Origin: Candidatus Coatesiibacteriota bacterium
GTDB taxonomy: Bacteria; RBG-13-66-14; B26-G2; JAUVZD01
Length of the DNA: 64,000 nt
Direction of reading: 5' to 3'
Assembly (NCBI GenBank): GCA_030602715.1
Contig: JAUVZD010000001.1
Location: 248,001 to 312,000 of the forward strand
Positions 41,285-49,868 of this stretch are shown here, piece after piece; position 1 is the stretch's first letter; every line of letters starts with the position of its first letter. The position numbers and the translations under genes are program-made. Below the pieces are notes generated by a model, which worked only from the letters and a program-made list of their open reading frames with translations, searched no databases and was not told the DNA's origin.

Positions 41285-42118
41285 TCAATGTGATTTTTTT
41301 CTCATACTCTCCCCCCAGACCTGCTCCGAAAAAGCCTCACTGACAACCTCCTCCACCGTTGAGGAAATCTCCTCTGCACTCATCCCCTCCCCCCCCACCT
41401 GCAATAGGGCAAAGAACTCCCGATTCCCCTTGGGACCGGGCAGGGGACAGGTGACCACAGCTTGAGGCGCCAGCCCCCGCTCGCAGGCAAAGCCCAGCAC
41501 CAAAAGGAGCGCTTCGGCAACGAACTGCCCTTTGCGCACCACCCCGCCGTGGCTGACCTTCTTCCGCCCCACCTCAAACTGGGGCTTGATGAGCGCTAAT
41601 ACATGACCGCCCGGGGGGAGAATATCCACAAGCGGAGGCAGAATGAGGCGCAGGGAGATGAAGGAGACATCCACGGTGGCAAGCGAGGGCTTTTGTGGGA
41701 AATGCTCCGAAGTGAGGTAGCGGGCGTTTACCCCTTCCATCACCACCACCCTCTCATCTTCCCTCAGCTTCTCGTGGAGTAGTGCTCTGCCCACATCAAC
41801 CGCATAGACCAGAGCCGCACCACGAGAGAGGAGCAGGTCGGTGAATCCCCCGGTTGAAGCTCCGATGTCCACACAGATGCGCCCCTCTATGGTAAGCGGG
41901 GGAAGTTTCTCCAGAGACCAGGCGAGCTTATCCCCTCCTCGGGATACATACAGAGAGGGGGGAGCTTTGATTTCTATATCGGCATCAACGGGAAAGGTGC
42001 TCCCCGCCTTATCCGCACGCTTACCCTCCACCAGCACCTTCCCGGCCATAATCAGCGCCTGAGCCTTTGACCTGGTGGGGGCTAATCCCCGCTCAAGGAG
42101 CAGTCTATCCAATCTCAT
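41285..42118 (-). CDS. tlyA: TlyA-family rRNA 2'-O-methyltransferase (S4 + FtsJ-like)
   Basis: The N-terminal S4 RNA-binding domain (RLDRLLLERGLAPTRSKAQ) is joined to a Rossmann methyltransferase with SAM motif VDIGASTGGFTDLLL, YAVDVG, the VDVSFISL segment and KPQFEVGR, following the K-D-K-E pattern of 2'-O-ribose methyltransferases. TlyA modifies 16S and 23S rRNA cytidines. The start at 42118 fits the family's usual beginning; an ATG eight codons upstream (42142) is possible. It lies between dxs and nadK. Confidence 0.92.
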   Translation of the reverse strand: MRLDRLLLERGLAPTRSKAQALIMAGKVLVEGKRADKAGSTFPVDADIEIKAPPSLYVSRGGDKLAWSLEKLPPLTIEGRICVDIGASTGGFTDLLLSRGAALVYAVDVGRALLHEKLREDERVVVMEGVNARYLTSEHFPQKPSLATVDVSFISLRLILPPLVDILPPGGHVLALIKPQFEVGRKKVSHGGVVRKGQFVAEALLLVLGFACERGLAPQAVVTCPLPGPKGNREFFALLQVGGEGMSAEEISSTVEEVVSEAFSEQVWGESMRKKSH

Positions 42119-42164
42119 TTTTTCGCCTGCTGACAAACCCATTCTCCCGATAAAAGGCTCTCTC

Positions 42165-44045
42165 CTAATCCATTATCTCCTTAATCCTGTCGGAGATGCC
42201 CACCGCATCAAGACCCACCATTTTCAACAGCTCATCCACCTTTCCGTGAGGGATGAACTCATCGGGGATGCCGATGATGTGCACCCTGCATCTGTTCAGC
42301 AAGCCCCTCTCCGCCAGAAGCTCCAGCACCGCCGAGCCGAAACCGGCGGCGGATGTTCCTTCCTCCACGGTTACCAGATGCTCATACTTTCCGGCCAGGT
42401 CGGCAATCAGCTCCTCGTCCAGGGGTTTCACCCAGCGGGCGTTTACCACCGTGGGCTCTATCCCCTCGGAAGCCAACATCTCTACCGCTTCCAGCACAGC
42501 ACCGACCATCCTGCCCAGGGCGAGTATGGCAACTCCGCTTCCCTCCCTCAGCACCTCACCTTTTCCTATTGGTGTCGGTTCAGCCTTCCAGTCCACCTCC
42601 ACACCCTCGCCCAAGCCGCGGGGATAGCGGATGGCGAAGGGGGTCTTGAAATCGGCGCCGGCGTTGAGCATCGCCACCAGCTCGGCTTCATCCTTCGGCG
42701 CCCCCAAAACCAGATTGGGGATGTGGCGCAGATAGGCAAGGTCAAAAAGACCATGGTGGGTGGGTCCGTCCTCTCCGACCAGACCACCCCGGTCAACCGC
42801 CAGGAGCAGGGGCAGGTTCTGCAAACATATATCGTGGATGAGCATATCATAGGAACGTTGTAAGAAAGTGGAATAGACGGCAAATACGGGGTGATAACCG
42901 GCGGCGGACAGACCGGCGGAAAAGGTGGTGGCATGCCCCTCGGAGATGCCCACATCGTAGAAGCGGTCGGGGAATCTCTCCCCGAACTGATATGTTCCGG
43001 TCCCGTCGGGCATGGCTGCGGTTATGACCACCAGTTTGGGGTCCAGCTCCCCCCGCTCCTCCACCCAACGACCGAAAACACTGGTATAGGTCATCCCCTC
43101 TATCTTGGGGCACTCGCCGGTATTTTGATTGAACTTGCCCAAGCCGTGGAACTTGGTGGCGTCCTGCTCAGCCGGGGTAAATCCCTTCCCCTTCTTGGTA
43201 ACCACATGGAGCAAAACCGGACCCTTTAGACCCTTGATGCCCTCCAAAGTGTCCATTAACAAAGGGATATCGTGACCGTCAATGGGTCCCAGATAGCGGT
43301 AACCCAGCTCCTCAAAGAGCACCCCCCGCACCAGCATGTGCTTTAGCCCCTCCTCAAAGCGCCGAGCCAGGTTGAAGAGGGTTCCCCCGTAGGCAGGGAT
43401 ATTCTTGACCAGCTCCTGCATCTGGGAGCGGAAACGGTCGTAGCCGGGGGTGGTGATCAAACGACCGAGGTAGCGAGCCATTGCTCCGACATTGGGGGAG
43501 ATAGCCATCTCGTTGTCGTTCAAGACGACCAGTATATCCTTTCCCAGCTCCCCGCCTCTATCCAGACCCTCCAGCGCTAATCCGCCGGTAAGCGAGCCGT
43601 CGCCGATGACCGCCACCACATGATAGTCCTCACCAGCCAAATCCCGGGCGCAGACACAGCCCAGAGCCGAGGAGATGGAGGTGGAGGCATGTCCCACCCC
43701 GAAGGCATCGTGGACGCTCTCCTCCATACGAGGAAAACCGGATATTCCGCCCAGTTGGCGCAGTGTTGAAAAGCTCTGGCGGCGCCCGGTCAGTATCTTA
43801 TGGGTATAAGCTTGATGACCGACATCCCAGATGAGCTTGTCGGTGGGAGAATCAAAGACCCGGTGCAGGGCAATGCCCAGCTCCACAGCACCAAGGCTGG
43901 GGGCTAGATGACCGCCGGTCTTTGCCACCGTGGTGATGATGAAAGAGCGAAGCTCGGCGGCAAGGCGGGGCAGGTCCTCCGTTTTCAGCGCCTTCAGGTC
44001 AGAAGGACCTTCAATCCGGCTCAACAGGGGGTATTCGCTTCTCAT
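42165..44045 (-). CDS. dxs: 1-deoxy-D-xylulose-5-phosphate synthase Dxs
   Basis: The first step of the MEP isoprenoid pathway, TPP-dependent. It has DVGHQAYTHKILTGR, GHASTSISSALG, the TPP motif GDGSLTGGLALEGL...LNDNEMAI, DGHD, and in the second half FDVGISEGHATTFSAGL-like residues and EDGPTHHGLFDLAYLR. 626 residues, full length. AAGGAAGG precedes the ATG. It would feed the two UbiA-type enzymes in this window with prenyl precursors. Confidence 0.97.
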   Translation of the reverse strand: MRSEYPLLSRIEGPSDLKALKTEDLPRLAAELRSFIITTVAKTGGHLAPSLGAVELGIALHRVFDSPTDKLIWDVGHQAYTHKILTGRRQSFSTLRQLGGISGFPRMEESVHDAFGVGHASTSISSALGCVCARDLAGEDYHVVAVIGDGSLTGGLALEGLDRGGELGKDILVVLNDNEMAISPNVGAMARYLGRLITTPGYDRFRSQMQELVKNIPAYGGTLFNLARRFEEGLKHMLVRGVLFEELGYRYLGPIDGHDIPLLMDTLEGIKGLKGPVLLHVVTKKGKGFTPAEQDATKFHGLGKFNQNTGECPKIEGMTYTSVFGRWVEERGELDPKLVVITAAMPDGTGTYQFGERFPDRFYDVGISEGHATTFSAGLSAAGYHPVFAVYSTFLQRSYDMLIHDICLQNLPLLLAVDRGGLVGEDGPTHHGLFDLAYLRHIPNLVLGAPKDEAELVAMLNAGADFKTPFAIRYPRGLGEGVEVDWKAEPTPIGKGEVLREGSGVAILALGRMVGAVLEAVEMLASEGIEPTVVNARWVKPLDEELIADLAGKYEHLVTVEEGTSAAGFGSAVLELLAERGLLNRCRVHIIGIPDEFIPHGKVDELLKMVGLDAVGISDRIKEIMD

Positions 44046-44112
44046 CGGTTACCTTCCTTAAACAATTGGGATTTCAGCAAGGATTTTTCACCACACGATT
44101 TAAATAGACCAA

Positions 44113-44142
44113 CCCCCCAAAATTATAGATGTAAATGGGGGG
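44113..44142. other. GC stem-loop downstream of the repeat lipoprotein gene
   Basis: CCCCCC (44113-44118) pairs with GGGGGG (44137-44142) around an AT-rich loop. With no clear T run it may be a weak terminator for the gene at 44173-45033. Confidence 0.35.
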
Positions 44143-44172
44143 AGATTGGCGAACAAGCAGACATTCAAAAGA

Positions 44173-45033
44173 CTATTCTTCTTCCACCTCACCGCCTTCG
44201 GTCTCAATCGGGGTCTCATCCACGCTGACCTCGCCGCCCTCGGTCTCAATCGGAGTCTCATCCATGCTAAACTCGCCGTGGTAGGGGGTAATGGTATAGA
44301 CGATGCCCGGCGTCTTTGCTCCGCCGAATCCGCTTCCCTTCGCCGCCCGCTCCACATGTTCCCGGTCCATTCCCTGCCAGGTCTCCTCGCTTACCCCCTC
44401 GGTCTTGCGGATTAACATCTCCTGGATGGTGCTGTAGGTCAACTTGGTCCTGTGCGGACCGGTCCAGATTAAGGTGTAGATGGCCCTATGTGGGGTTTCC
44501 TCCATTACCCGCAAAAGCTCACCCGCCTGTTGAACTGAGTCAAATAGATGTCCCTTCTCGCCGAGATGGACCACATGCTCCTCGTTGATGATATAATCCT
44601 TGCCCTTATCCTCCGCCAGCCCGGCGATGTCAAAGATTATAGATTCTCGGAAGCCGGGCTTGGTGATGCGCAGGCGAGCCAGGAGGTGGGAGATGTCCAC
44701 ATCCATCTTTTTGGCAAACTTTATGTCATCAAAGACATCTATCTGCACCATATCGTATTCAGCATATTTGTCCTTCTCAAAGTAGTCCAGCAGTCGCTGT
44801 AGTTCCTCGGCTTTTGTCCCGGCGGGAACGGAGATGGCCATCCTGATATATCTTATGTCTTTTTTGGCGTCATCGGAGCCGTAGGGATTCTCGGTTTTTA
44901 TCTGCCCGATGGCATACTCCACCGGCGGAGAGGTGCTGGTGGTGGTTACACTCCCCTGGTCCTCCCTCCGTCCACAGGACGAAAGCCCAAGTAGTGCGGA
45001 AATTATTAAAATCACACTCAGACGCACCAACAT
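44173..45033 (-). CDS. Predicted lipoprotein with C-terminal 14-residue repeats
   Basis: 286 residues from ATG 45033 (GAGGA upstream; TTG 45039 is also possible). Lipobox LGLSSC, then a Ser/Thr-rich linker, then a mixed alpha/beta domain of about 200 residues. That domain contains long helices (KAEELQRLLDYFEKDKYAEY) and a strand-rich section (RAIYTLIWTGPHRTKLTYS). The C-terminus carries two tandem copies of S(M/V)DETPIETEGGEV and an acidic end. I recognise no family. Confidence 0.6.
   Translation of the reverse strand: MLVRLSVILIISALLGLSSCGRREDQGSVTTTSTSPPVEYAIGQIKTENPYGSDDAKKDIRYIRMAISVPAGTKAEELQRLLDYFEKDKYAEYDMVQIDVFDDIKFAKKMDVDISHLLARLRITKPGFRESIIFDIAGLAEDKGKDYIINEEHVVHLGEKGHLFDSVQQAGELLRVMEETPHRAIYTLIWTGPHRTKLTYSTIQEMLIRKTEGVSEETWQGMDREHVERAAKGSGFGGAKTPGIVYTITPYHGEFSMDETPIETEGGEVSVDETPIETEGGEVEEE
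44186..44269 (-). repeat. Two tandem 42-bp coding repeats
   Basis: Units 44186-44227 and 44228-44269 differ at only a few bases and encode SVDETPIETEGGEV and SMDETPIETEGGEV. Confidence 0.85.
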
Positions 45034-45060
45034 CTCCAAATCCTCATAGCCAAACCAAAC

Positions 45061-45441
45061 TCAGTTCTTTTTAGCTTGCTCCATAGCGACCAACTTCCTG
45101 AGTAGGTCCCTATCCCTCTCGGAAACATCCAAGAAGTGGATAGCTATAGCGTATGGCATAGACGAGTCGTGTCCGTCTTCTGCACACCGCACCACTATCC
45201 CCTCGCAGATAATCTCCTGTGTCTTCCCCTTGGAGGGTTTGGGGAAAGATACCAGCAAGCGCAACTGCACAATGGTAAATACTTCAAAAGGGACCTCACA
45301 GTCGCAATATAGTCCACTCTCGCTGATATTGCGGGTGATTATGGTGTTTTCGGGGACCTTTTTCAACGGCTCGTGCAGTCCCCCACCCAGGCGGGCATCT
45401 ACTCTGGAAAATCTCCTTCTCTCCTTCTGGTTATCACCCAC
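45061..45441 (-). CDS. PilZ-domain protein
   Basis: 126 residues, a single PilZ domain that likely binds cyclic di-GMP. The RxxxR box is RRRFSR at about residues 8-13 and the second box is NISESGLYC (D/NxSxxG). GTG start with AGGTGG upstream, overlapping the end of the flippase-like gene by eight bases. It could report cyclic di-GMP levels set by the HD-GYP protein at 57369-59372, which is an inference. Confidence 0.85.
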   Translation of the reverse strand: MGDNQKERRRFSRVDARLGGGLHEPLKKVPENTIITRNISESGLYCDCEVPFEVFTIVQLRLLVSFPKPSKGKTQEIICEGIVVRCAEDGHDSSMPYAIAIHFLDVSERDRDLLRKLVAMEQAKKN

Positions 45442-46489
45442 CTATCTTCACCTCCTTGCTAATATCATAATCTGTAATCCGTCCCTCCTCCACCTCTTTA
45501 CGTTTGGTATAATCACTCAGTCTGACATTCCCCACCCACAGGAATATCAACCCCACAAAAATTATAGGTAAAATCTGCATCAAATGCAATATCAAAGCGA
45601 AGGAGAGCGCTTCCCCCATGGTGATAGCCGGGTTGGCGATATTGAGTGAGAAATAGGTGGAAAGCTCAAAGGTTCCGATGTAGCCCGGTGAGGAAGGGAT
45701 GGCGATGCCCAGACAGACCAGAGCCACCAGAAGAAATGAGGTGTATGCGGGAAAGCCAACGGAGAAATTGAAGCCCTGCATCACCAGCCAGGTGGACGTC
45801 ACCGAACACCCCCAGACCAACAGGGAGTAATAGACAGCCATTCCCAGATGCCTTCTGTTGCTGAAGACATTGAGCCCGTCGGCGAAGGATACCAAGATAC
45901 GTCCCACCCGGACTGCCAGGCGCATGTTGAAACGAGCCACCGCCCGCTTAATCCATCCGATAGTGCGGTCACTGAAGCGATAGAACATATAGATGAGAGA
46001 GGTGAGGACAATATAGCCGACAAAAAGCATAGCTATGACAATCACATTGCCGGATTTTTCCACCCCGATGGCTAACACGGTGCCCAGCCAGATGACCATC
46101 AGAGTAAAACCGTCAAGCAGGCGATTGATAACCGCGCTGGCAATCACCGAAGATTTTTTAATGCGCTCATCCCGAGCCAGCACCAGAGGTCCGATTATCT
46201 CCCCCACCCTCGCCGGCAGGATGCTGTTAGCCATAAAGCCGATCATGGTGGCTTTAAACAAAGGCATGAAGCGAATCCTCTTTATCCGCCTGAGCAGATA
46301 ACCCCAGCGCTTTGCCCTGGCCAGAAATCCAGCCATAAAAACCACCACCGCCGGTAATATCCACCAGTAATTTGCGGTGGTGAAAGCCTCACCCGCATTC
46401 ACCCAGTCCACAGTTACCACCAGCACCAGTATGGAACCGATGCTGATCAGTATGCCTAGGTAAAATTTTTTGGACCTGAGAAGGGGCAA
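45434..46489 (-). CDS. LPG-synthase/UPF0104-type flippase-like membrane protein
   Basis: 351 residues with about eight transmembrane helices. Family marks are FLARAKRWGYLLRR near residue 55, SILPARVGEIIGPLVL near 90, and PSSPGYIGTFE near 270. It matches the lysylphosphatidylglycerol synthase transmembrane (AglD/UPF0104) family, thought to move or modify lipids. The start is TTG 46489, set by GAGAGG five bases upstream. It sits beside the polyprenyl-phosphate sugar transferase gene, which suggests lipid-linked sugar traffic. Confidence 0.85.
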   Translation of the reverse strand: MPLLRSKKFYLGILISIGSILVLVVTVDWVNAGEAFTTANYWWILPAVVVFMAGFLARAKRWGYLLRRIKRIRFMPLFKATMIGFMANSILPARVGEIIGPLVLARDERIKKSSVIASAVINRLLDGFTLMVIWLGTVLAIGVEKSGNVIVIAMLFVGYIVLTSLIYMFYRFSDRTIGWIKRAVARFNMRLAVRVGRILVSFADGLNVFSNRRHLGMAVYYSLLVWGCSVTSTWLVMQGFNFSVGFPAYTSFLLVALVCLGIAIPSSPGYIGTFELSTYFSLNIANPAITMGEALSFALILHLMQILPIIFVGLIFLWVGNVRLSDYTKRKEVEEGRITDYDISKEVKIGG

Positions 46490-46572
46490 ACGAACCTCTC
46501 CGGGATTGCTCCGATTAATAAAGTATCATAACACAGAGCTACTCAAGATAAAAGTTTTTCCTTTCCAGGCGA

Positions 46573-47448
46573 CTAGTAAAGTATCCAAATGACCGCCAAT
46601 ATCCACAAAACTATGGCCGCCATCAAGGGTTTGTCCTTGAGCAGGATACGGCTGGGGGCTCCCCCTTCTTGGCGCACGTAGAGAAGATAGAGATAGCGGA
46701 AGATGCCGAAGACGACGAAGGGGATGGTATAGACCAGATTAGCGGTAGCCATCTTCTCTATAGTCCGCTCGGAGATGGTGTAGAGGGTATATGACATCAC
46801 TGTGGATGCGGTAACCACCGCTATCATACCATCTATAAATTGGGTGGAGTATTCCTTCAGGGCTTTGCGGTGTCTGCCCGCTTTTCCCTCCAGAAGCACA
46901 AGCTCGTGCCGCCTTTTGGCGATTGCCAGGAACAGGGACAGGAAGAAGGTGCATACTAAAAGCCAGGTGGAAAGCTCTACCGTAGGCACCAGTGCCTCCA
47001 CCCCGGCTATCGCCCGGAGCACAAAACTTATGGAGATGGTGATAACATCCAGGATGATGACCTTCTTGAGGACCAGCGAATAGGAGATATTGAGGACAAA
47101 ATATATAACCGCTACCAACCCAAAGGCGGGGGGCAGAACCAGGAAGGAGGCGCTCAGGCTGACCAGGGTGAGGATAATAAAGACCACGAAAGCCACGACC
47201 AGCGGTATCCTCCCCGAGGGAATGGGACGATGTCTTTTTCGGGGATGCGCCTTATCTGAATCCCTGTCAATAATATCGTTGAAGGTATAGACCGCACCCG
47301 AGAGCAGGCAGAAGACGATGAATCCAAGCACGGCGCTTACCAGATAAGCCCAGTTGAAGATGTTTTTGGAGAAGATGAGTGCGGCGAAGACAACCGCATT
47401 CTTGGTCCACTGGGTAGGACGCACCAGCTCCACAATCCCCTTAACCAT
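46573..47448 (-). CDS. UbiA-family, decaprenyl-phosphate phosphoribosyltransferase-like
   Basis: 291 residues, about nine transmembrane helices. VRPTQWTKNAVVFAALIF at the N-terminus and NDIIDRDSDKAHPRKRHRPI (first Asp-rich motif) are the signature of DPPR synthases, which transfer phosphoribose from PRPP onto polyprenyl phosphate. I chose ATG 47448 with AGGCGGAG upstream; the frame opens six codons earlier, overlapping the GHL10 gene. It is distinct from the UbiA at 7719. The oxidoreductases that convert the product to an arabinose donor are not seen here. Confidence 0.85.
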   Translation of the reverse strand: MVKGIVELVRPTQWTKNAVVFAALIFSKNIFNWAYLVSAVLGFIVFCLLSGAVYTFNDIIDRDSDKAHPRKRHRPIPSGRIPLVVAFVVFIILTLVSLSASFLVLPPAFGLVAVIYFVLNISYSLVLKKVIILDVITISISFVLRAIAGVEALVPTVELSTWLLVCTFFLSLFLAIAKRRHELVLLEGKAGRHRKALKEYSTQFIDGMIAVVTASTVMSYTLYTISERTIEKMATANLVYTIPFVVFGIFRYLYLLYVRQEGGAPSRILLKDKPLMAAIVLWILAVIWILY

Positions 47449-47462
47449 AGCCGCTCCGCCTA

Positions 47463-48842
47463 TCAACTCTGAGCCTCCTCCATCTCCTTGCGCAGTATGT
47501 TTATCCCCTCTATACTGGTCTCTTTCCCGATAAAAACATCGTAACCGCCCTCATCTCCACCGATGAAGACCGGGGCATCGGTCAGCCCCACCATCATCTT
47601 GGCGACCATAATGGCGTGACGATGGGGCACCGCCTCAACCGCCCGGAGGGAGTAAAGCTTTCCGGTGGAGGTGGAAAGCTCCACCACCGGATAGTAGTAT
47701 TCTATCGGCACCTGATAGATGGGTGGGGGAAGGTAGCGGTCAAAGAATTCCTCTCTAAAAAGCTCAAATCGCTTTCCTCCTTCATCAGCCAGCCCACCGT
47801 AGGCGAAGACCACCACCCCCGGGGATTCCAACTGAATACAGCGTTCCATTCTTTCCACCAACGACTGAGGCGTATCCCACCGCCCCCCACTCCGCTCCAG
47901 TATCCCCAACCCGACCACCACTCTGTTCTTGGGCGCTGCGGACAGGTCAACCTGGGCATATCCGCCCATCACATCTGCGGATTCAGCATAGCACATGGGG
48001 ATGACAAAATCCACCAACTCCTCATCTATCCACAGGGGCCAATCCTGAAAGACCTCCTCCCGTGATGTGCTCAGAGAGCCGAAGACCGCGACGGAGAGGG
48101 GAAGACCGGGGCTTGCCCAATCTATGCCCTGGCGAAGACGCTCTATCAGGTCGGTTATGCAGTCCTGCCGCCACTTGATGAAACCGTCGGGGTTATCCCC
48201 GGGACTTGTGTCGTAAATCTCCCTGAAGCGAGCCACCGAGATGGGACTGTAGCCGAAACCATGCTCATAGCGGATGTAGTCCAGATGGAAGCCGTCCAGG
48301 TCATAATTACTGATTATGTCCAAAAAGACCCCCGCCAGATACTCATTTACCCCCGGCACCCCGGCATCAAGCCAGTATTGGGAACTCCCGTCCCGGTAGG
48401 TGCCGTCTTTTTTACAGCTCAGCCAATCGGCGGGGTAATGATAATCGTCAAGCGTATCCCCCCTGCCGGTAGCGATATAGACCGTCACCCAGGCGTGCAG
48501 GTCCATCCCCAGACGATGAGCCTCACGGATAGCCAAATCCAGTGGGTCGTAGTCGTCTCCTCCGCCGGCGATGAAGGAGGAGCGTTTCTCCGGGTTGGTA
48601 AAGAGCTCATTGCTCTTGTTGGGGATGTAGAGGGCGTCGGAGCGATAGCGCACCTCAAGAAAGATGGTATTGAAGTTAGCCGCCCGAATCTGGTGGATGA
48701 CCTCCACCAAACGCTTTGGGGTGGGAAACTCCCAGGCGGGAAGCCAGACCCCGCGCATCTCCCCGATTATCTCCGAGCAAGGTGCCAAGGTAGGCCAGGC
48801 AAAAAACAGCAATAAGAATACAACTCCTCTAAGTCTCTTCAC
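47463..48842 (-). CDS. Secreted GHL10-family glycoside hydrolase-like protein
   Basis: 459 residues with a signal peptide (to about residue 23). A TIM-barrel-type domain of the DUF187/GHL10 (YngK-like) group begins EMRGVWLPAWEFPTP and contains LDGFHLDYIRYEHGFGYSP and DFVIPMCYAE. These proteins are predicted glycosidases, probably acting on cell-wall or exopolysaccharide sugars. Start GTG 48842 follows GGGGGGATGGG. The last 120 residues form a separate C-terminal part. Confidence 0.85.
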   Translation of the reverse strand: MKRLRGVVFLLLFFAWPTLAPCSEIIGEMRGVWLPAWEFPTPKRLVEVIHQIRAANFNTIFLEVRYRSDALYIPNKSNELFTNPEKRSSFIAGGGDDYDPLDLAIREAHRLGMDLHAWVTVYIATGRGDTLDDYHYPADWLSCKKDGTYRDGSSQYWLDAGVPGVNEYLAGVFLDIISNYDLDGFHLDYIRYEHGFGYSPISVARFREIYDTSPGDNPDGFIKWRQDCITDLIERLRQGIDWASPGLPLSVAVFGSLSTSREEVFQDWPLWIDEELVDFVIPMCYAESADVMGGYAQVDLSAAPKNRVVVGLGILERSGGRWDTPQSLVERMERCIQLESPGVVVFAYGGLADEGGKRFELFREEFFDRYLPPPIYQVPIEYYYPVVELSTSTGKLYSLRAVEAVPHRHAIMVAKMMVGLTDAPVFIGGDEGGYDVFIGKETSIEGINILRKEMEEAQS

Positions 48843-48853
48843 CCCATCCCCCC

Positions 48854-49867
48854 TCAGGTTCTCCTCTGGGGGTCAAATTCACCGTTCAACATCAAATGCC
48901 ACACCTCATCCACCTGTTTGGCAACATCCTGGGTGATAATATCCTTATTACTTTCGTCGCGCACAATGTTCACCCAGAAGCCGGCAAGCCCACATTCGTG
49001 AGGTCCACCGGGGAAGTTACCCTCAAGATAACCGCATAATGCTTCATAGGTTGCCCTGTCCAGCGCCCTGACCACGCTGGTCAGCACATAACCCACCTCC
49101 ACCCAGTTCTGGTTGGAGTCGGCTCCCACAGCCACCAACCCGGTCTCCGCAGCCGCCGCCAAAACCCCCTGACTTGCCCCCCCGCAGGGAGCAAATATCA
49201 CCTGACAGCCCCCTGCAAACATCTCCAAACCCAGCTCCTTTCCCGCATCCTCGTCTGCGCAGGCGCAGAAGCCGCCGGGAAGGACCTCCGCCCTTAGGGT
49301 TAACTCATCGTTGGAATATTGTAAGCCGTCTATAAAACCCCGCATTATATCCCGGCTGAAGTCGGTGTGGTCTGCGCCGATGAAGCCCACCTCTCCTTTC
49401 GCCAGCACATTGCCCACCACCACCCCACCCAGCACACCGGCGGCATAATTATCAAAGTTATAACTGGCTACATTGGGCAAATCCAGAAGGGAGTCAAAGA
49501 CCACAAAATTGACTTTGGGATGCTTAATTGCCGATTCGCCGACCTTCTGGTGGAGACCTCTGGGAGCTACTATTATCAGTTTTGCCCCCCTCTCAAGGCT
49601 AACAGTTATTGCTTCCTCGGCTTCCTTCCGGGTGGTCGGCTCCAACACATCTATGGTCAGGGCATACTCGTCTATCACCCTCTGGCACCCCACCCAGATG
49701 GCGGAGTTGTAGCTCTTGTCGTCCTTGCTTCCCGGCGCAAGGATTAACACTATCTCACTTTCACCCACCCCCCCCTTTAAGGGTTTTCCGCAGGAGACAA
49801 GGGCAGAGACTATCGCAGAGGATAGAAGAAGCGTCAGTGCAAAGAGACCTATCCTTCCTTTACACAT
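48854..49867 (-). CDS. BMP/PnrA-family substrate-binding lipoprotein
   Basis: About 337 residues from ATG 49867, which lies one base after the NlpC/P60 stop. Lipobox LVSC. Periplasmic-binding fold with LAPGSKDDKSYNSAIW, IIVAPRG, NFVVFDS, SYNFDNYAAGVLGG, VGFIGADHTDFSRDI, CGGASQGVLAAA and VGADSNQN, as in Bmp/PnrA purine-nucleoside-binding lipoproteins. The partner ABC permease and ATPase are not in the window. Confidence 0.85.
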   Translation of the reverse strand: MCKGRIGLFALTLLLSSAIVSALVSCGKPLKGGVGESEIVLILAPGSKDDKSYNSAIWVGCQRVIDEYALTIDVLEPTTRKEAEEAITVSLERGAKLIIVAPRGLHQKVGESAIKHPKVNFVVFDSLLDLPNVASYNFDNYAAGVLGGVVVGNVLAKGEVGFIGADHTDFSRDIMRGFIDGLQYSNDELTLRAEVLPGGFCACADEDAGKELGLEMFAGGCQVIFAPCGGASQGVLAAAAETGLVAVGADSNQNWVEVGYVLTSVVRALDRATYEALCGYLEGNFPGGPHECGLAGFWVNIVRDESNKDIITQDVAKQVDEVWHLMLNGEFDPQRRT

Positions 49868-49868
49868 C

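Noticed and set aside
44100-44357. Minus-strand frame with RLRP-type repeats overlapping the repeat lipoprotein gene
   Set aside because: It is the 42-bp repeat read in another frame. The longer frame with a lipobox is the credible gene.
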